Shown here: positions 10,400 to 21,271 of the stretch, piece by piece
Layout: every line of letters starts with the position of its first letter
Position numbering within the stretch: the stretch's first letter is position 1
Translations under genes and position numbers: made by a program
NCBI GenBank assembly: GCA_001247695.2
Contig: LGRX02034719.1
Location: 1-48,638 of the forward strand
From: Cymbomonas tetramitiformis
Lineage: Eukaryota > Chlorophyta > Pyramimonadophyceae > Pyramimonadales > Pyramimonadaceae
Direction of reading: 5' to 3'
Length of the DNA stretch: 48,638 nucleotides
The notes under the pieces: model-generated
Seen by the model: only the letters and a program-made list of their open reading frames with translations
What the model was told of the DNA's origin: nothing
Databases searched by the model: none

Positions 10400-11719
10400 C
10401 CGGTGCGCCCGATGAGCTTGCGGATTTGAGGACGATGGTGCTCGACTTGAAGCGGCAACTCGCCGCATTTGTCGCCTCCTCCGAATCCGAGCCGTCCCCG
10501 CGGGGATTCACTCCCCGCGCGGACAAACCGGACCGACGGCCCAAGACCCGCTTTGCAGCCTCGCCCCTACCCAAGCAAGGGGGGCAATTGGTCGCAGTCC
10601 ATCTCGAAGAAAGTCGCCTTTCACCGCGACACCGGTGCGACCGTGCCGTATTGTCAAAACCAGGTGTGCGCGAAGGGCAAGGCACGGCATTGGCATCGGG
10701 ACTGCCCGAACGGGGGCCGGACCGGCCTCTCGGCCTACGCTTTCGCTGAGGAGGCCGAGAACTCGGTGTTGGCCGCGAAGTTTCAACATGCCATCGACCA
10801 CGACGACGCCGAAGAGTTCGACGCCCTCTGCATGCTCGCGGGCGGGAAGCCGGACATCTTCGCCGACCTCTCCGCGTGCTCGTTCTGCGAGGAGGACGGT
10901 GAGGCCCTCGTGTCCGCCGTCACTGAGTTCTCGGAGTTGGCACGCACGGCTGGGGCATCGACTTTCAACGTCAACACTTTCACCGCCAACATGTCGGTGG
11001 TGTCGGAGCCGGCTACGCACTCCCCGCCCGCGTCGGTTGAATCCGACGAGGGGTGGACCGGTCCGCCTAACCCCTTTTCCCCGCCCGTCACCCGCACCTT
11101 TGCGGACTTCATTGAGAGCACGGGGATTGCATTGGGGGCGCCCGACGAGCCGCCCGTGAGCATGAACATGCTCTCCGCGATCGAGGCGCCGGAGAGCGTA
11201 ATGAGCTACGAGCCCGAAGCCTGCGCGACGAGCGACGACGGCGAAGACACCTCGGTTGCGCTGCCGCGGCCACGGTACGGCTGTGGCGGGGGCATTCCCG
11301 ACTTAGGGAGGTCTTTCCTCACTTCCTCTTTGGTGTGTGCACTCTTCGTAATTTGTGCTGCCGCCGCACCACACGCCGCTTCCGGTGTCGGTGGTGCCAA
11401 TGCACGCGCATGCGCGGCTCCACCGGTCGGTGGTGCTGCGTGGACTGCCTCGGCAGTCCCAACTGCAGCAACTTCACCGCCTGCACCTTTCCGTGGCATG
11501 CTGGGTTACGCAGTGGGTGGTGCGGTACCGGATGCTATACCGCCGCGGAGACAGGCGCGGTATCGGGAGCTACGACAGGGATTCCGCTTCTACGGATTTC
11601 TCCCGCTACCGCCAGAGCTCGTGGATCCTTATCCACCAATTCCCTCTTCACCGCCTTACTCACCGCCGCCGTACTCGTCCGAGGACGAGGCGCCGAGCTC
11701 AGAGAGGGGCGGTCCATAG
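10400..11719 (+). pseudogene. gag relic of an LTR retrotransposon, with frameshift
   Basis: The first part reads DELADLRTMVLDLKRQLAAF and then GFTPRADK, matching LSDLTAIILHVKRQ and GKGFTPRADK in the minus-strand element at 25-31 kb. The frame then shifts by one within the G-run at about 10577-10583 and continues as GGNWSQSISKKVAF, a Cys/His motif (CX4C followed by HXH and C), EEFDALCMLAGGKPD, a hydrophobic stretch VCALFVICAAAA near 11330, IPPRRQARYREL and a Pro/acidic tail ending at 11719. In a retroelement, gag would form the particle and bind RNA. No reverse transcriptase or integrase follows, and no flanking LTRs were found, so this is a truncated copy. The frameshift sits in a homopolymer and could be a sequencing error. 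Confidence 0.7.
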
Positions 11720-12785
11720 TCGGGCCGCCACCGTAACGGTGTTGTGGATGTGTGAAGAGAGGTTGCTGAGCTTGCTCTCCTCCGCTCTCCTCTCAGCGGC
11801 TCGGACGGATCCTGGGCCAGGTCAGCGAGTGAGAAGGATTACCGCGAGCGCCGGCAGCATTCGGCGTTCCCGGCAGAGCAGAACGAGTAACGCCCCCGGC
11901 AGAGGCCCCACGGGGATCATTGCTGAGACATCCCTGCCCAAGAGGGACAGGCATCACAACGTCGTACTGTAATCATGCTGGCCCGCTGACGGCAGCACCG
12001 GGGCATAAACACCACGGTGCGCCGCCAGACCCTGCGGAGGGTGCGCCGCCGGCAGCCCGGCAGAAACGGCGAATCTCATCGGACCATCTTCCGCTGACAT
12101 CTGCGGAAGGGCACCCAAGCGGACAGAGGCCGCCGCAAGATCCGCCGGCGGGGACAACCGCTGCCGACGGGAGTCCCCAGCAAGCCGCGGCGGTGAAGAA
12201 ATTAAGGAGTCCGGCGAAGAATCACCGCGGCGAGAGCCCGGGGCGGAAGACGGTCTGGACATCTCAGCGACAATTCTTGAAATTAAGAAGAACAACGGCC
12301 CCCCGGAAAGGCTGAAGGAAAAAGGCGCGGAGCAACAAGCTGCGGCAAATTCCGACGCGGATTAATCAAAAGAAGTCGAAGGCATGTCCACGCCGTGAGG
12401 AAGCTTGAACGGTACGCCAATAGCGGACACGAATCCCGCGCAGAGCTTGGACGGTAATTAAAAAAAAAACGTTGAAGGGAGCGGTTTGAAGCCAGAAGCC
12501 GCGACAAAATCTCCGATGCGGGCGTAATAAAAGAACGCCAACACCGTGTGTCGTGAGCAGAAGAATCCCGAACGGTGCACCAGTAGCGGTCAAGAATCTT
12601 GAATTAAAGCGGAAACAGTCAAAAAGAGCGTTAGCGCTGGCTCACGCTGGACGAAAAGAACAGCGGAAGCGAAGTTGGCGGAAAGATTAACGCAGCGTGG
12701 CAATCACAAGCAACGCGGCCATTCGGCAACGCACAGGCCGTGTAGAAGTCGTAGACGTTCCTGAGATACCAGTTGTTGTGGGCAC
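11720..12785 (+). other. Non-coding 3' part of the gag relic
   Basis: GC-rich sequence follows the gag stop without a recognisable pol. At 12370-12610 two degenerate ~125-bp units share GAACGGT, AATCCCG and GTAGCGG or ATAGCGG phrases. Composition drops to AT-rich at about 12785, probably the edge of the inserted element. Confidence 0.4.
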
Positions 12786-13993
12786 ACTATGAAGATAGTG
12801 GTTTATTGTATTAACTTATACCTTGTTGCAGTCCTGCAGTGTGGTGCAGGATTACTAAATAAAAAGCCGGCCATATTAGCGATCACTCACCAGAAATAAC
12901 TATTCCGGCACTTCCATAATAGATTCTGTTTGCATGTGTCATCTGTCATCTGGTAGCTGCATGTCAGTGGCACATCAGTGACACATCCAATGAGATCAAG
13001 TCAGATCTTCTATAATTATCTAATCTCTCAGGTCGGTTCTTTTATAATTATCTAATCACTCCTGGTCTTTCACCTGATTCATCATTTAACATCAGTTATG
13101 CATATGACTCCTGACCTGTCATTCCGATGACTGTCATACAGTTCCTCTGTCATATATTGTAGACTGATCATGTTGCTGTCATACTGTCATACTGTCATAT
13201 CACGTCATACTATGTCCCCTAGTACAAGTTGAATCGTGGCACGCACGAGCACGGTGACCGTACGGGCAGATTATGTCTGTACCGATTCGCTGCTTGTCCG
13301 CATATAGACGCATTTCTTCGTTAGCTAACTTGGACTGTTTCGTATTTTACTGAAACTCTTAGAATATGGGATTCACTCGGGTATCCCACACGAGGGCGAA
13401 AGCTGCACAAACTGTGCCGTGTGGTTTCGAATTCCACCGCTCTCACTGACTTCGCGCTTGTAATCTTGCAGGGATTTTGATCACCGTTTTCGCACTCCTG
13501 TTTCGAAGTTGTACTGTTTCTCGTGGCGTGTGCAACTGGTTTAATTTTTCACTTTAGTTATGACATTTTGCTTTTTTTCATGTGCAGGCGTTCCAAATAT
13601 ATTTTACTCGCTGGCGAGACGCATGTTGCCGTGTCGAATTTTCTGTTTGAGTTAGAATTTTAGATTTCAAGGCGCTGATAGTTATCCGTTTACAGAATTT
13701 GTTGCGTGGCAGCTCTTAATTTTTATTCGCTGTGTATTGCTCACTGATGTAAAATTGTGTTTGCATACTTTTGCAATGAAAGCAAATTGTAGTACTTCGC
13801 TTGTGTGTGCATGATGCTCGCTTGCTTTGCTGATCGATTCCTTACTCCCTTTGAACTCTGTCACTATCCATATACCGAGTTTTGAGTTGTTAGGGGTTTT
13901 TTTTCATATTTATTTGTCTGAAAATTCAGTATGTAAAGATCGTTCGTCCGAAACAATTTTCTGTAAAAATTTACGACAGATTTGACTGATGAA

Positions 13994-14090
13994 CTCATGG
14001 TTGTCGCAGCTGCGACAATCATGAGAAACATACTCATATTTGTCGCTCACTAAAATACAAGTTTTGTCGCACGATGCGACAAATAAAAAG
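13994..14090. repeat. Cluster of TTGTCGC palindromes
   Basis: 13994-14025 is a 32-bp inverted repeat with a single mismatched pair, centred on TTGTCGCAGCTGCGACAA. A second hairpin, TTTGTCGC and GCGACAAA around ACGAT, follows near 14074-14095, with single TTGTCGC copies between. This could be a protein-binding array or a subterminal transposon motif. Confidence 0.7.
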
Positions 14091-14129
14091 ACCTCGCGAC
14101 ATCAATGAAGTGCTACCTGCTCTGAAGGC

Positions 14130-14484
14130 TTCAATTTAAGGGCATGCTACATTCTCGTTGATATACCTCATGCTACGTCATTCCCCACGCAGAACATGAA
14201 GCCAATCAGGGTGCCGTCCTCATGGCGCATGCCCGCCGGTTGCCCGCAACCTTAAGTATGGGGATGGTGGGTTACATTTATTGAGGTATGCGCACAAGGT
14301 GTGAGCGTTATAACACGGCGCCATGGTATCCACCCACGCATCTAGTTCTTCGCTATACGTAAGGTAGGGGTGAAGAATCGTGGTAAATGGATGGCTAGAG
14401 CTCGAGGTATCGCCAAGAACGTGAAAACAAGTTCATAGAAAATGGGAATGGGTATAAGCAGTATGGCAACTCGCCCTTAGGGTG
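14130..14484. mobile_element. Degenerate TTAA-type MITE
   Basis: The right end reads AACTCGCCCTTAGGGTG (14468-14484) followed by TTAA (14485-14488). It matches the inverted end TTAACACCTTAAGGGCG at 22744 and the complete element at 25005-25449. Internal sequence near 14360-14460 also resembles that element. The left end is poorly preserved (TTTAAGGGC near 14134). Confidence 0.5.
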
Positions 14485-15626
14485 TTAAGATGCATACGAC
14501 ACTTTGAGATTTGAGGTTACGCTAATCAGGACACAGCATCTGTAGCAACACAATGGAAATTGATGATGGCTGCGTTTCCCTAGTCGTCTCGACGCGACGC
14601 GCCCTTCGGGGTGCGCTATGATAGTGCGAGTGGTCCCTTGTGTTTTCACGTGTTTAGCATTCACAGCAGGGTTATAGCATTCCTAGGATATGGTATTTTC
14701 TTTCGGCGTAAATGTTTTATCATTATCGTTTTTTACTGTGCTAACTCTGGCCTCGCTTGATGGAATGGTGTTCACGAATGATTATTTGAAAAACGCCTAT
14801 AATTTACCGAATCGATCATTTACATAAGCACGCATCCGACACGCTCGCGCTCCTACATGTGTCTCGTCGACCGCGTCACAGCAATCGTAAGTGGCATGCC
14901 ACGGTATCCATGAATGCAACAAACACAATTCCAACTTCCCGAAAAAGTTTTGAAGAAAGTTATCGAAGATCACAAGTGTTCCGGGAACACAATATCAATT
15001 GAAAAAAACAGGTCAATTTTTTAATTTTCCATTTTTTCCCTATCAAACTTGGCAGGCACATTCATTAGAAAAGTTGAATGCATCAAACTCATACGACACT
15101 CGGTTTTCCCACTAAAATAACGTATGTGCGGCTCAATATCAACATACCCGGCATTGTCATCTAGCCTTAGTTCTTGTAAGGGGGCATATATGGCATGTCA
15201 AGCTATTCTAGAGATGAGGTGCAATAAATTCAATGTCCAAGCAAGGGGAGCTGCTTGGGCAGTGATAGTAAACCATATCAAGTGAACTATGATACATATC
15301 CTGATGAAAACTGCCACAATTACAGACAACATACAATCATCACATCATCCGTGAATACCCTTCTCTCCCTTAACGACCACCATTCTACAAGTGCTCTTCT
15401 ATATATGCATCTCCATAAATTTAGCTGTTATGTTGTCACATATGCACTGAAGCTGCATCTTCACGAGGGGTAGTATCAGGTCTTCGATCCGACTATGGGG
15501 GGATTCCGCTTCCGGTGATGATTCTTTTCTTTGTATATTACTCCAACACAAGCTCCCTGCTGCATCTCACTTAAGTCATCAGGCCAGGGGACTGTCACCA
15601 TGTTTCCCGGCCGCATGAGCAATGAT

Positions 15627-18388
15627 TCAAGCTGTGATTTCTGCAATCACCACAGTTGCATCGTCATCCTCTTGCAGTGCAGCTGCGGAAAGGCAAACAC
15701 CCCCAACTTCAAACTTTGCAAGCCAACAAGAGACGTGAGTCGGTGAGCATGTGCAGATACAAACTAAAATAAGAAGAGCAAAGATACAGAGGATCCTATA
15801 TCTAACAAGCTGAAAAACATACCAGCCCCAAGCACTGCCTCTGCTGCCCCTTCAACACCCTTTGAGGAGGACTTCGCTGCCTCCATAGCCTCCTGCAACA
15901 GTTTTGCCAAGACTGCATGGGTCACAAAAGGGCTTCCATGTAAAAAACGGATATCGCCCTTACACTTCATGGATGATAGTATCTGTAATAGCTAAATGGC
16001 ATATTTTGGTCTCTAGCCAAAGTGATGCTTATTGCGTCACCCAACTTTAACCGACAACCATTGAATCAATGGTTTCGGGACCCGGGATTTTAGGGAACTA
16101 AAGCATTTCTGCAAGTAAAGTCCTGAATTCGTCCTGCATCTTTCTAAATGAGTTTTCCTAGAAGAGGGAGGAGGGTCAATCTCGCCATACCTGTGTCGTC
16201 AGGTTACGCCACACTGGGGCACTGGCCAAGATGACCCAGGAACCAAGTTCTGCATCCACCTGTGTCACTGCCGGCTTGGCAATAAAGCCATATCCCTCGG
16301 GCAGCAGTGTAGACCCGGAGAGAAAGGCGCTGCCAAACCCTCGGGTCACGGGACCTCCGATTGGAAAGCTGGTTCCAGCTTGAATCAACTGCCAAGTGAA
16401 TCCTACAACACAACTCTACACCTGAGTGCATGAGGCCCCTCTTACTCGCACGCAACTGCCATCTCAGGCCTTGCTGGTAGTCGCCAGCCCATGATAACAG
16501 GAAAAATAAATAAAGAAAACTCATCAGGTGATCAGCTCATCTATGGACAGGCGCGTTTCTTTCCATCCATGCTGCAACAATATGATATTGCACCAGTTGT
16601 AAATACGAAACACTCCATCGGACAAGCATAGAGCGGTGGGACAGGCATATTGGAGGAAGCACGCGTGCTCACCAGGGTAAGTGCAGGCATCGCCATACTG
16701 GAAAAACTGCACGCAACAGCAGACGGAAAACTGATTTATGCACATATGCTCGGCCTTGCTTTTGGCACAAGAACAGACATGATTGGAGGCGTCGACGCTG
16801 AGACAAACTGCACGTCCATTCTTAGCGAGTTGGACACAGAAGCTAATCGAGCGCGAGAAAGCAAAAGCTCAACCCTGGTACCTTAGCGAAATGTGGTCAA
16901 CCGTCGCAAGGAGAAATCGCAGCTCAAGGTAGAACGGGCAGCCCGAAAAACAAGTCCCAGAACGAGTTCAAGTCCACGGAGTCAGTTCCTTTGCAAAGCG
17001 GATGCAGACCAGATGCAATTCTGGGTGTCACATAGGTACGGCACAAAAGTGGGTATCTGGCTTACATTTTCTGGAGCTCTTATGGCGATCTTTGCAGTCA
17101 CGTCCTCCTTTTCCTTCAAACTTGCGATCACTGCTTCCTGTAAGTTCACATTGGCAGCTTCATATCATATTCACTTGCAACATCTCACAACCGAAAAGAC
17201 TTCCTCGTGAGTTCAACTGGCGTGCTGTGGTTTGAGGCTGCCGCGTACCTGGATTCGCTGCTGTTCATCCTCATCGGAGCCCACGTGATCCACACTAAGT
17301 TGCTGCACTTTATCGGAGTTACCTAGAATAGCCTTCACGTCACCAATGTTTGCCACCGTCAACTTTCCATCTTTGATATAGACTGCATTTGGCACGGACA
17401 ATAACCCCCCAAACCAGTTCTCGAATGAGGCAGTCTTCCTGTTCGGGATATGGACTTCATTCTCCGATGCATACAACGACGTGTACTTCAGTATGTGTGA
17501 TAGACAAAGAGTACGCTTGAAACTTAAGAGCCAGAACGAAAATGACACTTCTAGGACGCATCTCCTACGGCTATCCAGGCTGCGAGATTTACTTTCCCAC
17601 CATTGGAAGCGTTTTCATTTCTTGGCTTTTCAGGTGAAGATAAAATAAACTCATGTGAATGGCTGCGATATGAAAACTAATATTATGAGCATGCTGATAC
17701 CTGTTGCGCCTGTAGAAAAGCAGCGGGGCCCCCCCAAGCCGCGCGCCGCAAACATACCAAACAGTCCAGGCGGTTGATAGTTGATGAGTTTCCTGCATAG
17801 CGTCCAGAAGGACTTTAGGGCCTTTTGCCGCCCGATCAGCTTTGTTGGCCGTTTTAAGAGCTAACTGATTTTACAATTTTCTTTTAGTGCAGTCCTCTAT
17901 GCAATTGCGAAAAATGATCCTTAAAGCTGATAAGTATTAACCAAGAAGAGAGTTCGTGCAGTGCGTGTAGGACGGGATCCCACGTTGACATGCGCCCAAC
18001 ATGACGAGCGCTTTGGGAGAACATACTTATCTGCTTCAATGTACGTTTCTTCCAATATCCTGGTCGACATGCTAATGGACTTAGATTTCTCCTCGAATAT
18101 CGAGTACAGATTCTCTTTCAAGTATTCAGCGGCATCGCTCCCTTGTGTTCCATCAAAGACACTTAAGAAGGAGCTCTCGGAGTCACTTTTGATGAAGTGA
18201 GCGTCTTCATTTCTTTTTCCCTGCTTTGTCGCAACACTGTACTGGACGGTGACTGCAAACGTCTTCGCGGCGGAGGCCGGGCTCCTCCTCGCTGTACGTC
18301 TCGCAGTGCCACGTTGCTGGAGTTTACCAACATGTTTGCTGGGAACATTGGACACGGATACCGCGCTCATGCACATGACTTGAGACAT
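15627..18388 (-). CDS. PP2C-family protein, probable pseudophosphatase (six exons)
   Basis: Exons in coding order: 18388-18027, 17812-17758, 17485-17249, 16388-16191, 15964-15823 (an alternative acceptor starts at 15958) and 15682-15627. All junctions are GT-AG and keep phase, giving about 349 residues. PP2C landmarks appear in order: RNED (59-62), VFDG (77-80), GKLTVANIGD (ending at 188), a GGPVTRGFG block, GFIAKPAVTQ, ILAS, and DDDATVVIAEI at the C-terminus. PP2C enzymes dephosphorylate Ser/Thr using two metals held by aspartates. Here FDGHGG is FDGTQG, SRAFGD is TRGFGS, and the metal-binding SDG is SAP (274-276), so catalysis is probably lost. The first ~45 residues are Ser/Ala/Arg-rich with few acidic residues, consistent with an organelle transit peptide. 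Exon 2 and the start of exon 3 are the least certain parts. Confidence 0.75.
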
Positions 18389-18848
18389 GGCGAATTACTG
18401 CAGTGTCTTGTAACGTTTAGCTCTTTATATGCTACGTTGCTTGGTTGTAATGTACAATAGGACTGGAATGATCTTCAATATACAAAACGAAGAGCTCTAC
18501 AGTAGGGAATACTTTCCAGCTCTCCAGTTCAGAGGTCTTTCGAGAGACCTCGATCGGATGGGACTTGCGTTGGGAGTATTCGTGTATCGTGACACTACTG
18601 TAGGTCTCTATTCGAGTTGCAAAGCAATCGATCGATGGATCAAATCTCCGCAACAAGGCGAATAGCAGGCACAGGCGAGGAAGGCGACTCCCACAGTCCC
18701 ACTTTTGTACCATTGTCGATTGACACGATATCGACGATTGCATAAAAACGAGACAAGTGGCTTTTTTGCACAATTTCGTTGAGGCTCTCGCTCACGTGGC
18801 ATCTTAGGACAGGCGAGGGAGAATGAGCGTTGCTGGCACCTTTTGAGA

Positions 18849-18917
18849 TGACGCCTTTTGAGATGACGATGACGTGACGTGACGGATGACGGTGCGGTGA
18901 CGCTTTTTGAGATGACG
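18849..18917 (-). promoter_or_regulatory. Cluster of eight TGACG motifs upstream of the PP2C-like gene
   Basis: TGACG occurs eight times in 69 bp, including TGACGTGACGTGACG, about 460-530 bp upstream of the PP2C start codon. TGACG is the core of CRE and plant as-1 type bZIP sites. The repeat phrase TTTTGAGATGACG, seen three times, suggests the cluster arose partly by local duplication. Regulatory function is inferred only. Confidence 0.35.
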
Positions 18918-19023
18918 CGGGAGCATGTCGACAATGCGTCGATAGACGTCCTTGACTCCTTGTCGATAGACCGAATTGATTCTGAATTGTTTAATGCAAA
19001 AACAGGGTTCGGCGTTCGTTTAT

Positions 19024-19046
19024 ATTAATAAGCGATACTTATTAAT
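19024..19046. repeat. 9-bp-stem hairpin in AT-rich flank
   Basis: ATTAATAAG and CTTATTAAT pair perfectly around CGATA. It lies just left of the LTR element at 19108, in the sequence that element inserted into. Confidence 0.6.
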
Positions 19047-19107
19047 TGCTTAATAATTCGTTAATTAACGCGTTTATTACGCGCTTACTATTTCGATGCC
19101 TAATAAA

Positions 19108-19348
19108 TGATGAAAGACGTGATAACGCGGTCGGTCGGGTATATATATAAGCAATATATATGCACTACACTCGGAACACAGGCTTTCAGGTGACTAAGAT
19201 GCATAACATAAAATACTCAGGGTTTTATGCTTGTGCACGGGCAGTCACGGTGACACACGCAGGTGACTTGTGACACTGCTCGGCGAAGGGGGAAACACAG
19301 GAGACACACCTCCACCTTATGGGGGGGGTCAGATCTCTCCCTCCGTGA
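19108..19348 (-). repeat. 3' LTR of the gag-only element
   Basis: On the plus strand it opens TGATGAAAGACG and closes CTCCCTCCGTGA. It is near-identical to 21272-21526, including the GGGTATATATATAAGC block and the G-run before TCAGATCTCTCC. It lacks the AGGAAGCACA-type insertion found in the other LTR. Confidence 0.85.
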
Positions 19349-19515
19349 CACCACCTCCTCCTGAAGGGGAGAGGTGGCACAAGAAACAATGTTATAAGGC
19401 CTGCCGGCCATCCTACATCTGAAAACCTAAGGAGCCTTTTTCAGCTCAGCTAGATCGGCATCCGCCCGCGCTGATTTCAAATGAAGATAACCAATTGTCA
19501 GTGATTGAAGCTTGT

Positions 19516-21072
19516 TCAGAGATGCTCGCCGGCAATCTTGGGGAGCCAAATCGGACTCTCGGCCAGAGCAGGCCAGCACTCATCGTCATCGTCGCTGCCG
19601 CCAGCAGCAATGGCGAAAGCAGTAGGGTTGAGCGGCTCATCGTCGTCGGCAGAAGGGCAATCGTCCAGCTCTGACTCCTCGAGCACGTCCAAGGGGTCAG
19701 GGAGGGAGTCCGCCAATGCATGCGGGCGGAATGGGAACGCCGCAGGCTGCTGCGGCTCGCCCACCGCCTGCGGAGAATCAGTAGGCGGGGCAGGTCGCGG
19801 CGGAGGCGCCTTAGCAGTAGGGGGGGCGCGCCCCTTCGTGTACGCAGGTGCGCACACCCAGGGGCAGAGGCCGTTGGTGTCGGCATGGGGGTCGGTGAGC
19901 CCCCACATCCTGTGGCACACCAAGCACGGACGGCCACTGCCCTCCCAAGCACGATAAGGGCCCCCAGTGTCCTGCCACTCGCCAACCGCCTTCTGGATAG
20001 GGCGGGGCTTAAATGCGTAAGCCCTAGCACCACCAGAAGGATGCTTGGTCCATGCGTCACCACCAGAGTCAGGCACAGGAGGCGGGGGAAAGCGGGCAAG
20101 GCGGCTCGCGCCCTCACGCTGCCAGACCCGTCGCACGCGAAGAGCGACGGTGTCGAAGGATGGAGCGACGGTGGTGGTGCTGAGGTCTTCAATGATGTGC
20201 TGGTAGAGGGGGACCTCGTAGGGGGAAACGTCGGCGGACTTCTCGAGCACCACCAGAAATGTCCAGACGAGGTCCGCGTCGGAGAAGTCAGCGTGGTACA
20301 CGCGGTGCTCTTCTCCAAGACGTCTGTAGTCGTTGAGGATGGTGTGGGGGTCCTTGCGCTCGTCAATACGCAAGACACGCATCTTCTCCATGAACTGGCC
20401 TCGGTCACCACGCTGCACGCCCTCCACCTCGAAATGAAGACGAAGGAGAAGTGCACGTCCGTCAAAAGGATGGTGTTTGGCGGTGGAGTGGTAGATGTCG
20501 AGAGCCGCTCCACGAAGCAAGACGGATAACATGGTGAAGACGATGGAGTTGACGTCGTAATTGTAGGACGCGTAGGCCAATTCCAAGTCGAAGATCTTGG
20601 CGGTCTCGACGGAGTCGACGGAGTCGAGCACAGTCACCATGGCAGAACGCAGCGCAAGGAAGTCTTCCTTTGCGCTGCCTCCCTCCAGTGCGAATCCAGT
20701 AGAGCTCTTGGGTTGATACCCACGAGCCTTCAAGACGGTGATCACGTTCTCAGCGTAGTCGAAGGACTTCGAGAGGGGCTCCGTAAGAACACCACGGGTA
20801 GAGGCGCGATACGGAGTGCTGCGTAAATTTTCGGTGTTCTCGAGGAAGTCGACTGGGCGAATTTCCCGATGGGTGGGTTTCTCACGCACCAACCCGCCGT
20901 TGGTGCGCAAGATCGGATCCTGCGGGGTCAGGGGCTTCGTGTCGGACGGAAAATCCTCAGGTGCACCACCAGACACTGAGCCACTGGCTGATGCTGCCGG
21001 TGAGGGGCGCTTCGGAGTAATCAAACCTCGAAGGACCCCCTTGGGTTTTGTAGTAGACGTAATTCTAGACAT
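19516..21072 (-). CDS. Retrotransposon gag protein, intact, 518 aa
   Basis: One uninterrupted frame fills most of the element's interior. Residues 1-110 are basic and low-complexity. 110-330 form a helical gag-like core with FDGRALLLRLHFEVEG, DPHTILNDYRRLGEEH and DADLVWTFLVVLEK; the equivalent region of the 25-31-kb element reads LDGKRVLLEFARRLL and DPSESVTDFNAALRSA. This matches the layout of Copia-type gag (UBN2/retrotrans_gag family). Residues 383-407 hold a Cys/His cluster (C383, C386, H387, H396, C403, C407) where a CCHC knuckle would sit, but the spacing is not the classical one. The C-terminal ~75 residues are acidic. In the family, gag assembles particles around the RNA. An intact frame between divergent LTRs suggests recent activity or selection. 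Confidence 0.8.
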   Translation of the reverse strand: MSRITSTTKPKGVLRGLITPKRPSPAASASGSVSGGAPEDFPSDTKPLTPQDPILRTNGGLVREKPTHREIRPVDFLENTENLRSTPYRASTRGVLTEPLSKSFDYAENVITVLKARGYQPKSSTGFALEGGSAKEDFLALRSAMVTVLDSVDSVETAKIFDLELAYASYNYDVNSIVFTMLSVLLRGAALDIYHSTAKHHPFDGRALLLRLHFEVEGVQRGDRGQFMEKMRVLRIDERKDPHTILNDYRRLGEEHRVYHADFSDADLVWTFLVVLEKSADVSPYEVPLYQHIIEDLSTTTVAPSFDTVALRVRRVWQREGASRLARFPPPPVPDSGGDAWTKHPSGGARAYAFKPRPIQKAVGEWQDTGGPYRAWEGSGRPCLVCHRMWGLTDPHADTNGLCPWVCAPAYTKGRAPPTAKAPPPRPAPPTDSPQAVGEPQQPAAFPFRPHALADSLPDPLDVLEESELDDCPSADDDEPLNPTAFAIAAGGSDDDDECWPALAESPIWLPKIAGEHL

Positions 21073-21271
21073 GTTGTTGAAATTGTCGGTGCGGTAGTCG
21101 GTAAGTTCGACGAGACTCTCGGTGTCGGTAATCGGTGAGGGTAAAATCGGTGATGCAGTTGCGGTAGTCGGTAAAGTTCGACGAGACTCTCGGTAGCCGG
21201 TACGTTCGGCGAGACGGAAATTAGAAGCCCAAAAGAAACAGTGCCACCACAGAAGTGGTCAGCCCGTAACA

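Larger units (their letters stand above)
12786..15600. other. AT-rich intergenic region
   Basis: No coding sequence was recognised. 12940-13210 is rich in CTGTCATA and TGTCATC phrases and includes a TATAATTATCTAATC duplication at about 13012 and 13043. Palindromes lie at 13994-14090 and a TTAA-type transposon end at about 14468-14488. Poly-T runs and short frames elsewhere do not support a gene. Confidence 0.5.

Noticed and set aside
16650..17210. Plus-strand frames within the third PP2C intron
   Set aside because: No recognisable motif and no splice support; antisense to an intron.
15823..17864. Splice boundaries offset by one base in the PP2C-like gene
   Set aside because: A first model with other acceptors needed one extra G at several junctions. 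Alternative acceptors (17812, 17485, 16388, 15964) give ordinary GT-AG introns in phase.
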